The translations under genes and the position numbers were made by a program. A stretch of 41,219 nucleotides of DNA from Rickettsiales bacterium (GTDB taxonomy: Bacteria; Pseudomonadota; Alphaproteobacteria; Rickettsiales; Rickettsiaceae). Of this stretch, positions 7,078-16,061 are shown piece by piece (the first letter of the stretch is position 1; each line of letters begins with the position of its first letter). A model generated the notes under the pieces. The model was not told the origin of the DNA, did no database searches, and was given only the letters and a program-made list of their open reading frames with translations. The DNA is taken from the NCBI GenBank assembly GCA_002402195.1, contig NVVL01000049.1, forward strand, positions 1-41,219, given 5' to 3'.

Positions 7078-7375
7078 CTGGAGAAGATTGTTGGAATCAT
7101 ACCTACCGGAGATAATAATAGCAGCGGCGCTTTTCATAATCGGTCAATTATTCATACTGGCTAATAGAGTTAAAGATTTATGGGACTGGCATAACATAAA
7201 TGATGAGGAGGGCGTTAAGATTTGGTATGTTAGGAAGAGTTTGGAAGATGCTGTAAAAGATATGGCTGCTTCTACAAATAAAATCGCTACTGTGTTGGAC
7301 AGGATGGCAGAACGCGATATATTAATTCTACGTGTATTAGAGAAGCTGGAAAATAATGCTAACCGTAGTCGTTAA
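7061..7375 (+). CDS. membrane protein, candidate holin or spanin, 104 aa
   Basis: A single transmembrane segment lies near the N-terminus (IIIAAALFIIGQLFILA), followed by a helical cytoplasmic or periplasmic part with heptad-like spacing. The ATG at 7061 overlaps the endolysin end; an alternative TTG at 7049 is less likely. Position next to the endolysin supports a lysis role. One membrane span plus a coiled-coil would also fit an inner-membrane spanin. Confidence 0.55.
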   Translation: MCSSHNWRRLLESYLPEIIIAAALFIIGQLFILANRVKDLWDWHNINDEEGVKIWYVRKSLEDAVKDMAASTNKIATVLDRMAERDILILRVLEKLENNANRSR

Positions 7376-7391
7376 ATTATTAGGAGGTTAT

Positions 7392-7562
7392 ATGTTCAAA
7401 TCAATGTTGATAAAATGGGTGTTACCTAGCGTAGTAGATTTACTGATAGAGGCTTTAGTTTCTCTGTCTAAGAAGTCTAGTAATACAGTAGATGATGCTA
7501 TGGCTGCTATGTTTGTGGCTAATAAAGAAACTATTATAATCGAGCTTAAGCGGAACTTGTAA
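7392..7562 (+). CDS. small amphipathic lysis-module protein, 56 aa
   Basis: The start is fixed by AGGAGG at 7381-7386, six bases before ATG 7392; an upstream ATG at 7356 lies inside the previous gene and lacks such a site. The N-terminal half is hydrophobic (MLIKWVLPSVVDLLIEALVSL) and the rest is helical. Similar proteins are common beside phage lysis genes. Its stop overlaps the ATG of the large terminase. Confidence 0.55.
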   Translation: MFKSMLIKWVLPSVVDLLIEALVSLSKKSSNTVDDAMAAMFVANKETIIIELKRNL

Positions 7563-9130
7563 TGGCTACTCGGGAACGTCTAGTAATTGAGAACATGCTT
7601 ATGATTGCTGATAAGGATGGTAACGACGTTCCTTTTACTCTCAATAGTGCTCAGGTTAAAGTAGACTCTAGGCTGACCGGAAGAGACATAATCCCAAAAG
7701 CTAGACAGGAGGGTGTGACTAGTTATTTCCTAGCAAGGAATTTTATTCGATGCCTCAGTAAGAGAAATACTCGAGCTGTTATTATCGCGCATGAGGAAGA
7801 TGCTACTAAACGTATGCTTCGGAAAGTGCACTATATGATTGAGAATATCCGAGGACCTAAACCAGTAATCAAGAACGCTAGTGCAAATGAGATCGTATTT
7901 AGTAAAACTAACTCAGTGTTCTACATAGGTACTGCCGGCTCTCGTCAGTTCGGTCGAGGAGACACCATCACTGACTTACACTGTTCTGAGGTTGCTTTCT
8001 GGAAAGACCCTAAATCTTTACTAGGCGGTTTGTTTCAAGCTGTTCCTAGGTCGGGTAACATAAGCATCGAAAGTACAGGAAACGGGACTGGTAATTGGTT
8101 TCATAGGTCAACTATGCGGGCTGCTGCGGGTTCTTCACGATACCGTATGCACTTCTTACCTTGGCAAGATTTCAAGGAGTATACTGTTCCTCTAAATGAC
8201 TTAGAGAAGTCTAGGATTTTAAATAACCTAAGTGAGGAATTCGAAGAGGTGTGTATGCCTGCCCGTGGATTCACCGCAGGTCAGATAGCATTTCGTCGAG
8301 AGAAGTTGGAAGAGCTAGACTATGACTTACAACTATTTAAACAGGAGTATCCTGAAACACTAGATGAATGCTTCCAAGCTACGGGATTCTCCATCTTCTC
8401 TAAGGTTAATTATGAAGCTACGGATAAGTGGTGTAATGCTGGTAATGGTACGCATGTGCTGGAAGGTCATCCGAAGGCGGGGCATCAATACAGTATAGGT
8501 GCTGATGTTGGTGCTGGTGTAGGCAAGGACTATAGTGTGGCTGAGGTCTGGGACTTAACCGACAAGGAACAGGTAGGGGAGTATAGGAATAACCGAATCG
8601 ACCCTGAGAACTTTGGCTTTAAGATAGTATCACTAGGTAGTGAGTTTAATGATGCTTTCATAACGTGTGAGAATAACAATCACGGTATACTTACAGTAAA
8701 GGTTCTTAAGGAAAAGTACCCTAACCATTTACAATACAGCCAAGTACGTTTACGAAGAGCTGCTAATGAGATAGATAGAATAACTGACTATGGCTTTAGG
8801 ACTACTGTTAAAAGTAAACCTTTTGCGATAGGTGAATTAAGAAGTTCGTTAGCCAAAGAGTGGTTAATACATAGCCCTATATTAAAAGATGAACTAGATA
8901 CCTTCATTGAGAATGACTGTGGTCAACTCGGTGCAGAGACTGGTTGCCATGATGATACTGTTATGGCTAGTGCTATGGTAGCTATTGGAGAACCGAAAGC
9001 TATAATAATGACAATGCCAAGAGCAATTCTTGTACATGATACCGAGCCTGACCCATTCTTGATTGAGAACATCATAAATGAATGCGTTAGTAAAGGTTCA
9101 TGTAACCATGCAATCACGGTACAGGTATGA
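7562..9130 (+). CDS. terL: terminase large subunit, 522 aa
   Basis: This is the packaging motor. The ATPase domain has the deviant Walker A KARQEGVTS (residues 46-54) and a Walker B with catalytic Glu, LHCSEVAFW (139-147). The C-terminal RNase H-like nuclease has its acidic residues in ADVGAG (Asp near 315), TCENN (Glu near 370) and CHDDT (462-466). Length is normal for the family. The gene lies between the lysis module and the PurD-like and portal genes. Confidence 0.85.
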   Translation: MATRERLVIENMLMIADKDGNDVPFTLNSAQVKVDSRLTGRDIIPKARQEGVTSYFLARNFIRCLSKRNTRAVIIAHEEDATKRMLRKVHYMIENIRGPKPVIKNASANEIVFSKTNSVFYIGTAGSRQFGRGDTITDLHCSEVAFWKDPKSLLGGLFQAVPRSGNISIESTGNGTGNWFHRSTMRAAAGSSRYRMHFLPWQDFKEYTVPLNDLEKSRILNNLSEEFEEVCMPARGFTAGQIAFRREKLEELDYDLQLFKQEYPETLDECFQATGFSIFSKVNYEATDKWCNAGNGTHVLEGHPKAGHQYSIGADVGAGVGKDYSVAEVWDLTDKEQVGEYRNNRIDPENFGFKIVSLGSEFNDAFITCENNNHGILTVKVLKEKYPNHLQYSQVRLRRAANEIDRITDYGFRTTVKSKPFAIGELRSSLAKEWLIHSPILKDELDTFIENDCGQLGAETGCHDDTVMASAMVAIGEPKAIIMTMPRAILVHDTEPDPFLIENIINECVSKGSCNHAITVQV

Positions 9131-9136
9131 TAAAAA

Positions 9137-10387
9137 ATGAGAATATTAATTATGAGCAAGAGTGGGGATGCTTTGGGCATTGCTCACAGAATGGTACTTG
9201 AGGGTAATCAGGTAAAGATGTTTATTGAAGATACAAGATATGCTGATGCTGGAAAGGGGCTTGTTGAACGAGTCGCTGCTTGGCGTCCACATGTACTAAA
9301 GTCTGACCTAGTTATGTGTGATATGGTTGGCTTTGGTCGATATGAAGAGACGCTGGAGAAATTCGGTAAGCCTGTACTTATGTGTAATAAGTTTGCAGAT
9401 ATGGCTGAGTTAGATAGAGGTAAGGGTATGGAGTTGTTTGATAAGTTTGGTATTGAAACACCAGAGACTTTCATATTCAATACTCCTAAAGAGGCTCTTG
9501 ACCTGCTAGCGGTATGGGAAGACCCTGGTTTTGTCATTAAACCTTTTGGTAACATTGATACAGGTAAGACTTATGTCATAGAGAATCAGCGAGACTATGA
9601 ATGGGCATTATCAACATATAAGGATAATCAAAAGTTGCTTGTCCAGCGTACAGTAGAAGGTATTGAAATCAGTACGGAAGGTTGGTATAACGGAAGGGAA
9701 TGGATTAAACCTTTCAATCATACCTTTGAAGAAAAGAGATTTATGTCTGGTGGTGTAGGTAGGAATACTGGATGTATGGGTAATGTAGTTATTCCAGCAA
9801 GCAGTGATAGCAAGTTAGTACAAGAGACTATAATGTTGATTGAGCCTTGGCTAAAGAAAATCAATTATAGAGGATGTGTTGATATAAATACTATAGTAAA
9901 TGCAACTAATGCTTATGCGTTAGAGTTCACTATACGTATAGGATACGACGCTATTGAGGCGTTAGCTGAAGGTTTGATGGAACCTCTTGGGGATTTCCTA
10001 TTCGAGGTAGCCCTAGGAATTAAGAAAAGTATGGAACTGAAGCCTGGTGTATTCATGGCTGTTAGGGTTAGTGTACCACCATGGCCTATGAACGAGCCAG
10101 GTAAGGATGATGCCGGACGTCCTATACATGGTATAAACGAGCAGGCACTTAAACACCTATTCCTAACAGATGTTAAGATGGAGAATGGTGAGTATGTCTA
10201 TGCCGCAGGTGATGGTGTAGTATTTAAAGTAACAGCGCAGGGTAGTAATGTTAAAGAGGCTAGTAATAGGATTAATAGGTCACTTGAAAAAGTTACTGTA
10301 CATGATATGCAATATCGTGATGATATCGGTTCTCGCGTTAAAGGTGATATATCACAGCTTAAAGCATGGGGATGGCTAAATGAGTAA
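9137..10387 (+). CDS. PurD-like ATP-grasp ligase (GARS family), 416 aa
   Basis: The protein resembles phosphoribosylamine-glycine ligase along its length. An N-domain (MRILIMSKSG) is followed by ATP-grasp with VIKPF (133-137), GRNTGCMGN (208-216, compare GPNTGGMGA in PurD) and LEFTIRIG (262-269, compare IEFNxRFG). A C-terminal GARS-C-like part ends with YRDDIG (393-398). PurD's FGDPE becomes IGYDA, so the substrate may have changed. PurD makes glycinamide ribonucleotide in purine synthesis. The gene overlaps the portal start by eight bases inside the packaging block, an odd place for a purine enzyme. Confidence 0.75.
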   Translation: MRILIMSKSGDALGIAHRMVLEGNQVKMFIEDTRYADAGKGLVERVAAWRPHVLKSDLVMCDMVGFGRYEETLEKFGKPVLMCNKFADMAELDRGKGMELFDKFGIETPETFIFNTPKEALDLLAVWEDPGFVIKPFGNIDTGKTYVIENQRDYEWALSTYKDNQKLLVQRTVEGIEISTEGWYNGREWIKPFNHTFEEKRFMSGGVGRNTGCMGNVVIPASSDSKLVQETIMLIEPWLKKINYRGCVDINTIVNATNAYALEFTIRIGYDAIEALAEGLMEPLGDFLFEVALGIKKSMELKPGVFMAVRVSVPPWPMNEPGKDDAGRPIHGINEQALKHLFLTDVKMENGEYVYAAGDGVVFKVTAQGSNVKEASNRINRSLEKVTVHDMQYRDDIGSRVKGDISQLKAWGWLNE

Positions 10388-12083
10388 TGGTTATAATAGT
10401 AATGGTAGTGTAGACATAACTTGGTGGCTTGACCAGATTCAGGAGGGGGAGAAGTTTCGTAAGAAAATGGCTCATGAGGATATGTGGGAAACTTGGAGAA
10501 AGTATTACCGAGGGGAATGGAATAATGACGTTCAGCCTAGCAATATATACTTTAAAATGCTCCGAACTACTGTACCAAGAATCTATTTTAGAGACCCTGT
10601 AGTTAGTATCACTCCCGCAAAGCCTGGTATTGAAAACATGCTATTCGCTAAGATACTCGAGAGGATTGATAATAAGCTCTTGCGTAAGATGAAGATTAAA
10701 CGTCAAATGAAGAGGATTGTACACGATACGTTTATGTTCGGCACAGGTTTTGGAAAGCTCGGTTATGGAGCAGAATTCTCTCCTAGTGATTTTAACGATG
10801 CAGGGGAAGCTCCTACTGGTTCTGTCAAGAGACCAAACAAGGTAGAGTACAACTCTAACATACAGCCTAATCAACCTTGGTATCTTCGTACAGGTCCTGG
10901 TTCAATCATCCTACCTAGTGGTTTAGAAGAGTTTGATGAAGCTCGTTGGGTAGTACATAAAATCATGCGCCCTAGATCAGACGTGCTTGATGATGCTAGA
11001 CTGAAAATAAAAGATAAGAAGTCCTCCCGTAACAGGAGCTTCCTTATGACTAGTATTGATACTGTTATGGGTGTGCAACAGTCAATAGATATGGTAACAC
11101 TATTCGAGGTTAGAGACAAGAAAACTGGTAGCGTGTTTATAATATCTCCTGACTTTTCTGAAGAGGTATTACTAAAGGCAGAGGATGAATTCCAAGTGCA
11201 CGGTAGTGTTCCTATCTATTCTGTAAACTTTAACCCAGATGATATGTCTACATGGGGAGTTCCAGACTCACAAATACTTGACCCGATACAACGTGAGTTA
11301 AATGAAACCAATACTCAGATTATGTGGCACAGGCGTATGAGTCTACGTAAGATATTTACTAGAAAGAATCTAATGAGTGAGTCTGAAAAATCTAGGATGG
11401 TCAGTGAGGAGATACAAGCTGTCATTGAAGTTGATGGTGACCCTCGCACTGATATACTATTCAAAGATGGTAATAACATACCAGATGATTTATTCAAGGC
11501 GCAAGATGCTACGAGAACGGATGGAAGAGAGTCCCTTGGTTTCAGTCGTAATCAGTTTGGTGAATACAATCCAGGTAGTAGTGATACAACTGCTAGGGAA
11601 GCTACCATAGTTAATAACAGTAGTGAGATACGTATTGACGAGCGTAGGGATACTATGGCTGATATGCTTACGGATGTAGTAAATGATGTGCATCACATCA
11701 TCTTTAATAAGTGGGGAACAGATGAGGTAATAGACATCATAGGTCCTGCTGGTGTAACTATGTGGGTATCCTTTAAAGGAGAGATGCTCAAGAGAGGTCA
11801 GTATAATGTTAATGTTGACCCTGATACAGCTATCAATCAATCCCGTCAGCAGAGACAAAATACAGCTATACAAGTATATAACCTGTTAAAGCAAGACCCT
11901 ATGGTAGACCAGTTCCAGCTACGTTCCTATCTAATGACTGAGATGGCAGGCACACAGTTTGATAATATGCTCAAGTTACCACAAGAACAACTAAATGGTA
12001 CGCAAAATAATCCTTTAAGTCTTGAAGAAGCTGGACAACAGTTCAGAGGTCCTCAGGTGCAAGCAACAGGAGGTAATCAGTAA
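10380..12083 (+). CDS. portal protein, 567 aa
   Basis: Position after the terminase, length, and an N-terminal region of the type WxxYYRGEW...YFKMLRTTVPRIYFRDP support a portal. The middle has strand and helix segments typical of the portal wing and stem (DPIQRELNETNTQIMWHRR). The C-terminal part (NVDPDTAINQSRQQRQNTAIQVYNLL) fits portals of podo- and siphoviruses that lack a fused protease. It forms the dodecameric ring through which DNA is packaged and ejected. Confidence 0.8.
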   Translation: MSNGYNSNGSVDITWWLDQIQEGEKFRKKMAHEDMWETWRKYYRGEWNNDVQPSNIYFKMLRTTVPRIYFRDPVVSITPAKPGIENMLFAKILERIDNKLLRKMKIKRQMKRIVHDTFMFGTGFGKLGYGAEFSPSDFNDAGEAPTGSVKRPNKVEYNSNIQPNQPWYLRTGPGSIILPSGLEEFDEARWVVHKIMRPRSDVLDDARLKIKDKKSSRNRSFLMTSIDTVMGVQQSIDMVTLFEVRDKKTGSVFIISPDFSEEVLLKAEDEFQVHGSVPIYSVNFNPDDMSTWGVPDSQILDPIQRELNETNTQIMWHRRMSLRKIFTRKNLMSESEKSRMVSEEIQAVIEVDGDPRTDILFKDGNNIPDDLFKAQDATRTDGRESLGFSRNQFGEYNPGSSDTTAREATIVNNSSEIRIDERRDTMADMLTDVVNDVHHIIFNKWGTDEVIDIIGPAGVTMWVSFKGEMLKRGQYNVNVDPDTAINQSRQQRQNTAIQVYNLLKQDPMVDQFQLRSYLMTEMAGTQFDNMLKLPQEQLNGTQNNPLSLEEAGQQFRGPQVQATGGNQ

Positions 12084-12340
12084 TGCCACTATATGATTAT
12101 AAGTGTGAAAGATGTCATACAACCATAGAGGTATTCCATAAGATAAAAGAGAATCCTCCCCTATGCGATTGTGGAAGCAAGTTGGTTAAGTTAATACAAC
12201 CTGCTAGGGTGCGTATGTTTCGGGCAGGTATATATGAGCATATAGCACATAATCCTATACAAATTGATAGTATGAAGCAGCTTAAAAAAGAATGTAAGAA
12301 ACATGGTGTTACATCAGCTTATGCTGAGGATATCTGCTAA
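12083..12340 (+). CDS. FmdB-type zinc ribbon protein, 85 aa
   Basis: The N-terminus MPLYDYKCERCHTT with CxxC, and a second CDCGS pair about 18 residues on, is the FmdB/CxxC-CxxC-SSSS zinc-ribbon signature. Members are small, often annotated as putative regulators, and are frequent next to phage portal genes. Its ATG overlaps the portal stop (TAATG). The third GTCCA-N5-TGGAC palindrome follows two bases after its stop. Confidence 0.75.
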   Translation: MPLYDYKCERCHTTIEVFHKIKENPPLCDCGSKLVKLIQPARVRMFRAGIYEHIAHNPIQIDSMKQLKKECKKHGVTSAYAEDIC

Positions 12341-12342
12341 CC

Positions 12343-12357
12343 GTCCATATGGTGGAC
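12343..12357. promoter_or_regulatory. GTCCA-N5-TGGAC palindrome, copy 3
   Basis: GTCCATATGGTGGAC occupies most of the 34-base gap between the zinc-ribbon gene and the next gene. It separates the packaging block from the scaffold and capsid block. Confidence 0.6.
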
Positions 12358-12374
12358 ACAAGTGAGGAATATTT

Positions 12375-12785
12375 ATGAAAGATGATATACGAAAAATTAC
12401 TATTACCATAACCGACCTAGATTTTACTAATCCCAAGGTTGAGGTGGAAGGGGAGTTTAATGGTGCGCAGTCTCGCAGAGCTTTAGCTGCTGGTGGTAAG
12501 TACATAAGAGTTAGGGCTACTCGTGCTCACTATGAAAGACAATATGCAGAAGAGGCTGCGGCACAGGCTAAGGAGGATGCTAAGACCGTAGCTAAGCAAA
12601 AAGCTAAAGAGGCTGCGGATATTCTTACGGAAGAAAGACTGGCTAACGAGATAGAAGAACAAAAGGCAGATACCATTATTGATAGCAGTGATGGTGTCGG
12701 CTGGGAAGATACAGACGAGGAAGATGACGACCATCTTCTTAATACACATGATACCGATAACGGTGTCCTTAATGAGGATAAGTAA
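12375..12785 (+). CDS. hypothetical structural-module protein, 136 aa
   Basis: A short beta-rich N-terminus (ITITITDLDFTNPKVEVEG) is followed by a long Ala/Lys/Glu-rich helix (residues 55-100) likely to form a coiled coil, and a very acidic tail. ATG is preceded by GTGAGGAA. It precedes the scaffold and capsid genes. A role as head-assembly cofactor is possible; no family is recognised. Confidence 0.5.
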   Translation: MKDDIRKITITITDLDFTNPKVEVEGEFNGAQSRRALAAGGKYIRVRATRAHYERQYAEEAAAQAKEDAKTVAKQKAKEAADILTEERLANEIEEQKADTIIDSSDGVGWEDTDEEDDDHLLNTHDTDNGVLNEDK

Positions 12786-13451
12786 ATGGCAGAAGAAATT
12801 AAAAATGAAGACGTATTTAAAGAATTCACTAATAAGATGGTGGGTGCTATTGATGCCCTAGGTGAAAGAATTGGTACTATCGAAACTACGGTTGGTGCGC
12901 AAAGTACTAGCCTACAGGCAATACAGGATAATGCAGTAGCCCCCGCTCCGATTATTAAAGATGAGGAGACAGTATCCCTAGCAGAGATGGACTTAGAATC
13001 TATGAGTCGCGGTGATTTTGCTAGGGCTATAACAGCGGCAGTTGTGAGTTCTATGAGAGAAGAATTTAAACCAATCAACGAACAGGTTGGCACTTTACAG
13101 AATAGTAACGAAACACAACAGCTTCGTACTGAGTTCAATGATGTAGCTAATAAGCATACTGACTTTGGTTCTTATAAAGACATTATGCTGGGAATGGTAG
13201 AAACGCATTCGCATTTATCTGTACAAGAGATGTATACGATTGCGAAAGCTAATAATCCTGATATTGCTACACAAGCAGCAAGTGCGGAAGCTGAGGCTAA
13301 CCCGCCTGCAAACAAAGGAGACGCCTTCGGGGGTCTAACGCCTACAAGTGGTTCTACAATACAGAACAAGGGTGAGGCAAATACCACTGACGCAGCAGAG
13401 GAGGCATGGGGCGAAACCATGACTGATACCCCTGAATCGGCAGTAGGCTAA
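12786..13451 (+). CDS. probable capsid scaffold protein, 221 aa
   Basis: The protein is acidic, mostly helical and low in aromatic residues, and lies directly upstream of the major capsid gene, as scaffolds do. The N-terminal 60 residues are coiled-coil-like; the C-terminal part is Ala/Gly/Thr-rich. No cysteine and no protease motif are seen, so self-cleavage is not indicated. The assignment rests on position and composition. Confidence 0.6.
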   Translation: MAEEIKNEDVFKEFTNKMVGAIDALGERIGTIETTVGAQSTSLQAIQDNAVAPAPIIKDEETVSLAEMDLESMSRGDFARAITAAVVSSMREEFKPINEQVGTLQNSNETQQLRTEFNDVANKHTDFGSYKDIMLGMVETHSHLSVQEMYTIAKANNPDIATQAASAEAEANPPANKGDAFGGLTPTSGSTIQNKGEANTTDAAEEAWGETMTDTPESAVG

Positions 13452-13480
13452 CTTTTCATTAATCAAATAGGAGTATAATC

Positions 13481-14455
13481 ATGCCTGCATCTTTAACGGA
13501 ACAGCTTGATAATTTATATACTACTACGTGGCAGAACATGAAGAGCACCGTTGCGGATTCTATCTTCGACTCAACACCGTTTTGGTTTTGGCTCAAAAGT
13601 AAGAATAAACTCCGACAGGAGCGTGGTGGGCGATTCATATCTGAACCGTTGCAGTATGATAGGAACGATAATGTTCAGTGGATTGGGAAAGGCGGTACTG
13701 TTCCCCTCAATGACTTTGAGTTCTTAACAATTGCTAAATATGACTGGCGATACCTAACGGCGTCAATAGTTAGATTTGGTGTAGACGACCAACAGAATCG
13801 AGGCAAGAATGAGATTATTAATCTTATGAAAGCTAAGATGGAGAACAGCAAGAACGCACTTGTATCAGAACTAGAAACACGACTCTTCGGAGCTAGTGGT
13901 GCTGGGGATAGTGCAGTTGATGGTCTTCAGTTGTTAGTTGCCGACGACCCTACAGCATCTGCTACTATTGGCGGTATTGATCAGTCATTAGCTAGTAGTG
14001 CTTGGTGGAGAAATAAGTCCACTAACAATGGTTCGTTTGCTACTAACGGCACTAACAACATGCGTACCATGTTAAACAATGTGAGTAATAACTTGCAAAG
14101 TGATACTACGGATATTATTGTTGCTGGTCAAACCCCATACGAGTTGTATGAGAATGAAATATTCGATACTCATTATCGTGTCACTAACAACAAGTTAGCA
14201 GATGCTGGTTTTGAGAATCAGGTATATAAAGGGCGACCTATGGTTTGGTCTCCTTCATGTTCTAACTCTCGTATGTATTTCTTGAATACGAATTTCTTAT
14301 CGTTTGTCTTTGACCCGATGATGAATTTCGATATGACAGAATGGAAAGCCATCCCTGACCAAGTGAACGACCGAGCAGCTCAGGTTATCCTAGCTGGTTC
14401 AATGACGGTCTCACGACGTCGTTGTCAAGGCGTTCTTCATTCAATCACAGCATAG
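13481..14455 (+). CDS. major capsid protein, 324 aa
   Basis: Length, position after the scaffold and a strong ribosome-binding site (AGGAGTATAATC before ATG) support the main coat protein. The sequence fits an HK97-fold coat: an N-arm (LTEQLDNLYTTTWQNMK), a long helix around KNEIINLMKAKMENSKNALVSELE (near residues 108-131), and a beta-rich end with DPMMNFDMTEWKAIPDQVNDRA. Many copies form the capsid shell. No delta-domain protease cleavage site is obvious. Confidence 0.75.
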   Translation: MPASLTEQLDNLYTTTWQNMKSTVADSIFDSTPFWFWLKSKNKLRQERGGRFISEPLQYDRNDNVQWIGKGGTVPLNDFEFLTIAKYDWRYLTASIVRFGVDDQQNRGKNEIINLMKAKMENSKNALVSELETRLFGASGAGDSAVDGLQLLVADDPTASATIGGIDQSLASSAWWRNKSTNNGSFATNGTNNMRTMLNNVSNNLQSDTTDIIVAGQTPYELYENEIFDTHYRVTNNKLADAGFENQVYKGRPMVWSPSCSNSRMYFLNTNFLSFVFDPMMNFDMTEWKAIPDQVNDRAAQVILAGSMTVSRRRCQGVLHSITA

Positions 14456-14467
14456 GAGGAATTAGAA

Positions 14468-14932
14468 ATGCCTAGTGGATTAAAAAGAGTATTCCTTACA
14501 CCCTTCGACACTGTTGACACGAGTGATAAGGAAGGGGTCGGTACTATACGATTTGAAGGTAGTAAAATCTATAAGTACATCCAATATAGTGAAGAAGCCG
14601 CAGCCGTTGCTAGCGTAGTCGGAGAGGTTGCATATTACGTAGCCGCTTCTGGTTATGCCAACAATGATGTAACTTCTGATCTATCAGCTTCTGATGCAGT
14701 TGGCGCGGGTGTCTTACAGGCTATTCTTGCCGATAATGAGTATGGTTGGATTCAGATCAAAGGTTATGCGGTTCTTACCATTGCCCTAACAGCAGGTGCT
14801 GACGGTGACCCGTTAACACCAACTGGTAGTGCAGATGGTGCGCTAGATGTATCAATAGCTGTATCAGACAATGTCTGTGCAACTGCTGGTGATATCTCAG
14901 CGCAAGAGATTATGTGTAACTTTGTATTTTAA
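14468..14932 (+). CDS. probable capsid decoration protein, 154 aa
   Basis: The protein follows the coat gene closely, with GGAGGAATTAGAA before its ATG. It is beta-rich, with Ala/Gly/Asp-rich loops (SDAVGAGVLQAILADNEYGWIQ), a pattern seen in small trimeric capsid cement proteins. No catalytic motifs. A strong hairpin lies just after its stop, so it may be the last gene of a highly expressed head unit. Confidence 0.55.
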   Translation: MPSGLKRVFLTPFDTVDTSDKEGVGTIRFEGSKIYKYIQYSEEAAAVASVVGEVAYYVAASGYANNDVTSDLSASDAVGAGVLQAILADNEYGWIQIKGYAVLTIALTAGADGDPLTPTGSADGALDVSIAVSDNVCATAGDISAQEIMCNFVF

Positions 14933-14938
14933 CTGGAG

Positions 14939-14962
14939 GGAGGGGGGCGAAAGCCTCTCTCC
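14939..14962 (+). terminator. GAAA-loop hairpin after capsid genes
   Basis: GGAGGGGGGC-like arm 14939-14948 pairs over 10 bp (two G-U pairs) with GCCTCTCTCC at 14953-14962 around a GAAA tetraloop. Only ATTTAT follows, not a strong T tract. It may be a partial terminator or an mRNA-stabilising and processing hairpin that sets capsid expression apart from tail genes. Confidence 0.55.
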
Positions 14963-14971
14963 ATTTATACT

Positions 14972-15667
14972 ATGGGTACTTTGACATATTTACAGATTAA
15001 GGAGGAGGTCTTAGGATTCTTAGGGAATCGAGACGATTTTACATCGCGCATAGATACTATAGTAAACATAGCACAGATGCGTATTGCTCGATTGAGTAAG
15101 TTCGAAGAATTAAAAACAAGCCTGACTGATGACTTAACATTAACAGGTGGTATTACGGCAGACAAGGTATATACATTACCTACAAATTTACGAAATATTT
15201 TCTCCATTAAAGTATATGAAGATACTGGAGATAGATATGTTAAGCTGGTGGGATTATCTTCTACACAGTTTGATAAGAAGTTTACAAAGCCAAGTAAAGA
15301 ATCTAGAAACATGCCTGTGTTTTATCATAGATGGGGAAGCACAATTGAGATGTATCCTATCATAGATAAGAATTATAAAATAGACATTAGATATAATAAA
15401 TGGCCTACGGTATTAGCCGCAGACGGAGACTTATCTGACTTACAGGAGAAGGATGATGCTATTATTACCCTAGCAGCAAGTTGGATGTTTATGTCTTTGA
15501 AGAAAAAGGAAGATGCTAATTTCCAATGGGGAGTGTATAAGAACATGATGAAAGATATATTGGGTGAGGACAGGGAGAGTTCTGATATAACTTATGGGGT
15601 AGACCCTAGGAGACCGGTAGCAGTAGGTCTTGGTTATGATAATCCGTTTGTTCGGGGTATGAACTAG
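14972..15667 (+). CDS. head-tail adaptor protein, 231 aa
   Basis: The protein begins with a helical segment typical of podoviral connector adaptors (LTYLQIKEEVLGFLGNRDDF, then IDTIVNIAQMRIAR). It continues with a beta-rich middle (YTLPTNLRNIFSIKVYEDTGDRY) and a helical C-terminus. This resembles the gp4/gp11-type adaptor that sits below the portal. It follows the head genes and precedes tail proteins, as expected. Confidence 0.6.
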   Translation: MGTLTYLQIKEEVLGFLGNRDDFTSRIDTIVNIAQMRIARLSKFEELKTSLTDDLTLTGGITADKVYTLPTNLRNIFSIKVYEDTGDRYVKLVGLSSTQFDKKFTKPSKESRNMPVFYHRWGSTIEMYPIIDKNYKIDIRYNKWPTVLAADGDLSDLQEKDDAIITLAASWMFMSLKKKEDANFQWGVYKNMMKDILGEDRESSDITYGVDPRRPVAVGLGYDNPFVRGMN

Positions 15668-16050
15668 TGGCTAATCTTATATCCCTTAACCAGCCGGTGC
15701 TTCAACTGCGACAATCTAATGTAAAAGATGCTGACTTGTATAGTGAGTTACGTACATTACTTAGGGACATTGAGAAACAGTTCTTAGCAATTGCTATAGC
15801 TATTAATGACAATACAGCAGGGGGTGCTGTAATTATTCTTAATGGTGCTACATCAGTAGTGGTTACTCATGGAGTATCTTTTATACCATTAGCACAAGAT
15901 ATTAATATTATATCGACAGAGAATCCTACTAATGACCCTGGGAATTTCTGGCTCTCTAGTATTACAAACACACAATTTACTATTAATTGTCGCCAAGATC
16001 CTGGTGCTTCTGGCTTAGGTATTAGTTGGAATATTCATAGAACAACTTAG
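15667..16050 (+). CDS. phage virion protein with beta-sandwich end, 127 aa
   Basis: GTG at 15667 overlaps the preceding TAG. The first 45 residues are helical (LYSELRTLLRDIEKQFLAI). The rest is a beta-rich unit with NGATSVVVTHG and STENPTNDPGNFWLSSITNTQ, a pattern seen repeatedly in small phage tail proteins. It may be a helical attachment plus a receptor or tail-surface domain. Function is inferred from the neighbourhood. Confidence 0.6.
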   Translation: MANLISLNQPVLQLRQSNVKDADLYSELRTLLRDIEKQFLAIAIAINDNTAGGAVIILNGATSVVVTHGVSFIPLAQDINIISTENPTNDPGNFWLSSITNTQFTINCRQDPGASGLGISWNIHRTT

Positions 16051-16061
16051 GAGATAATAGT

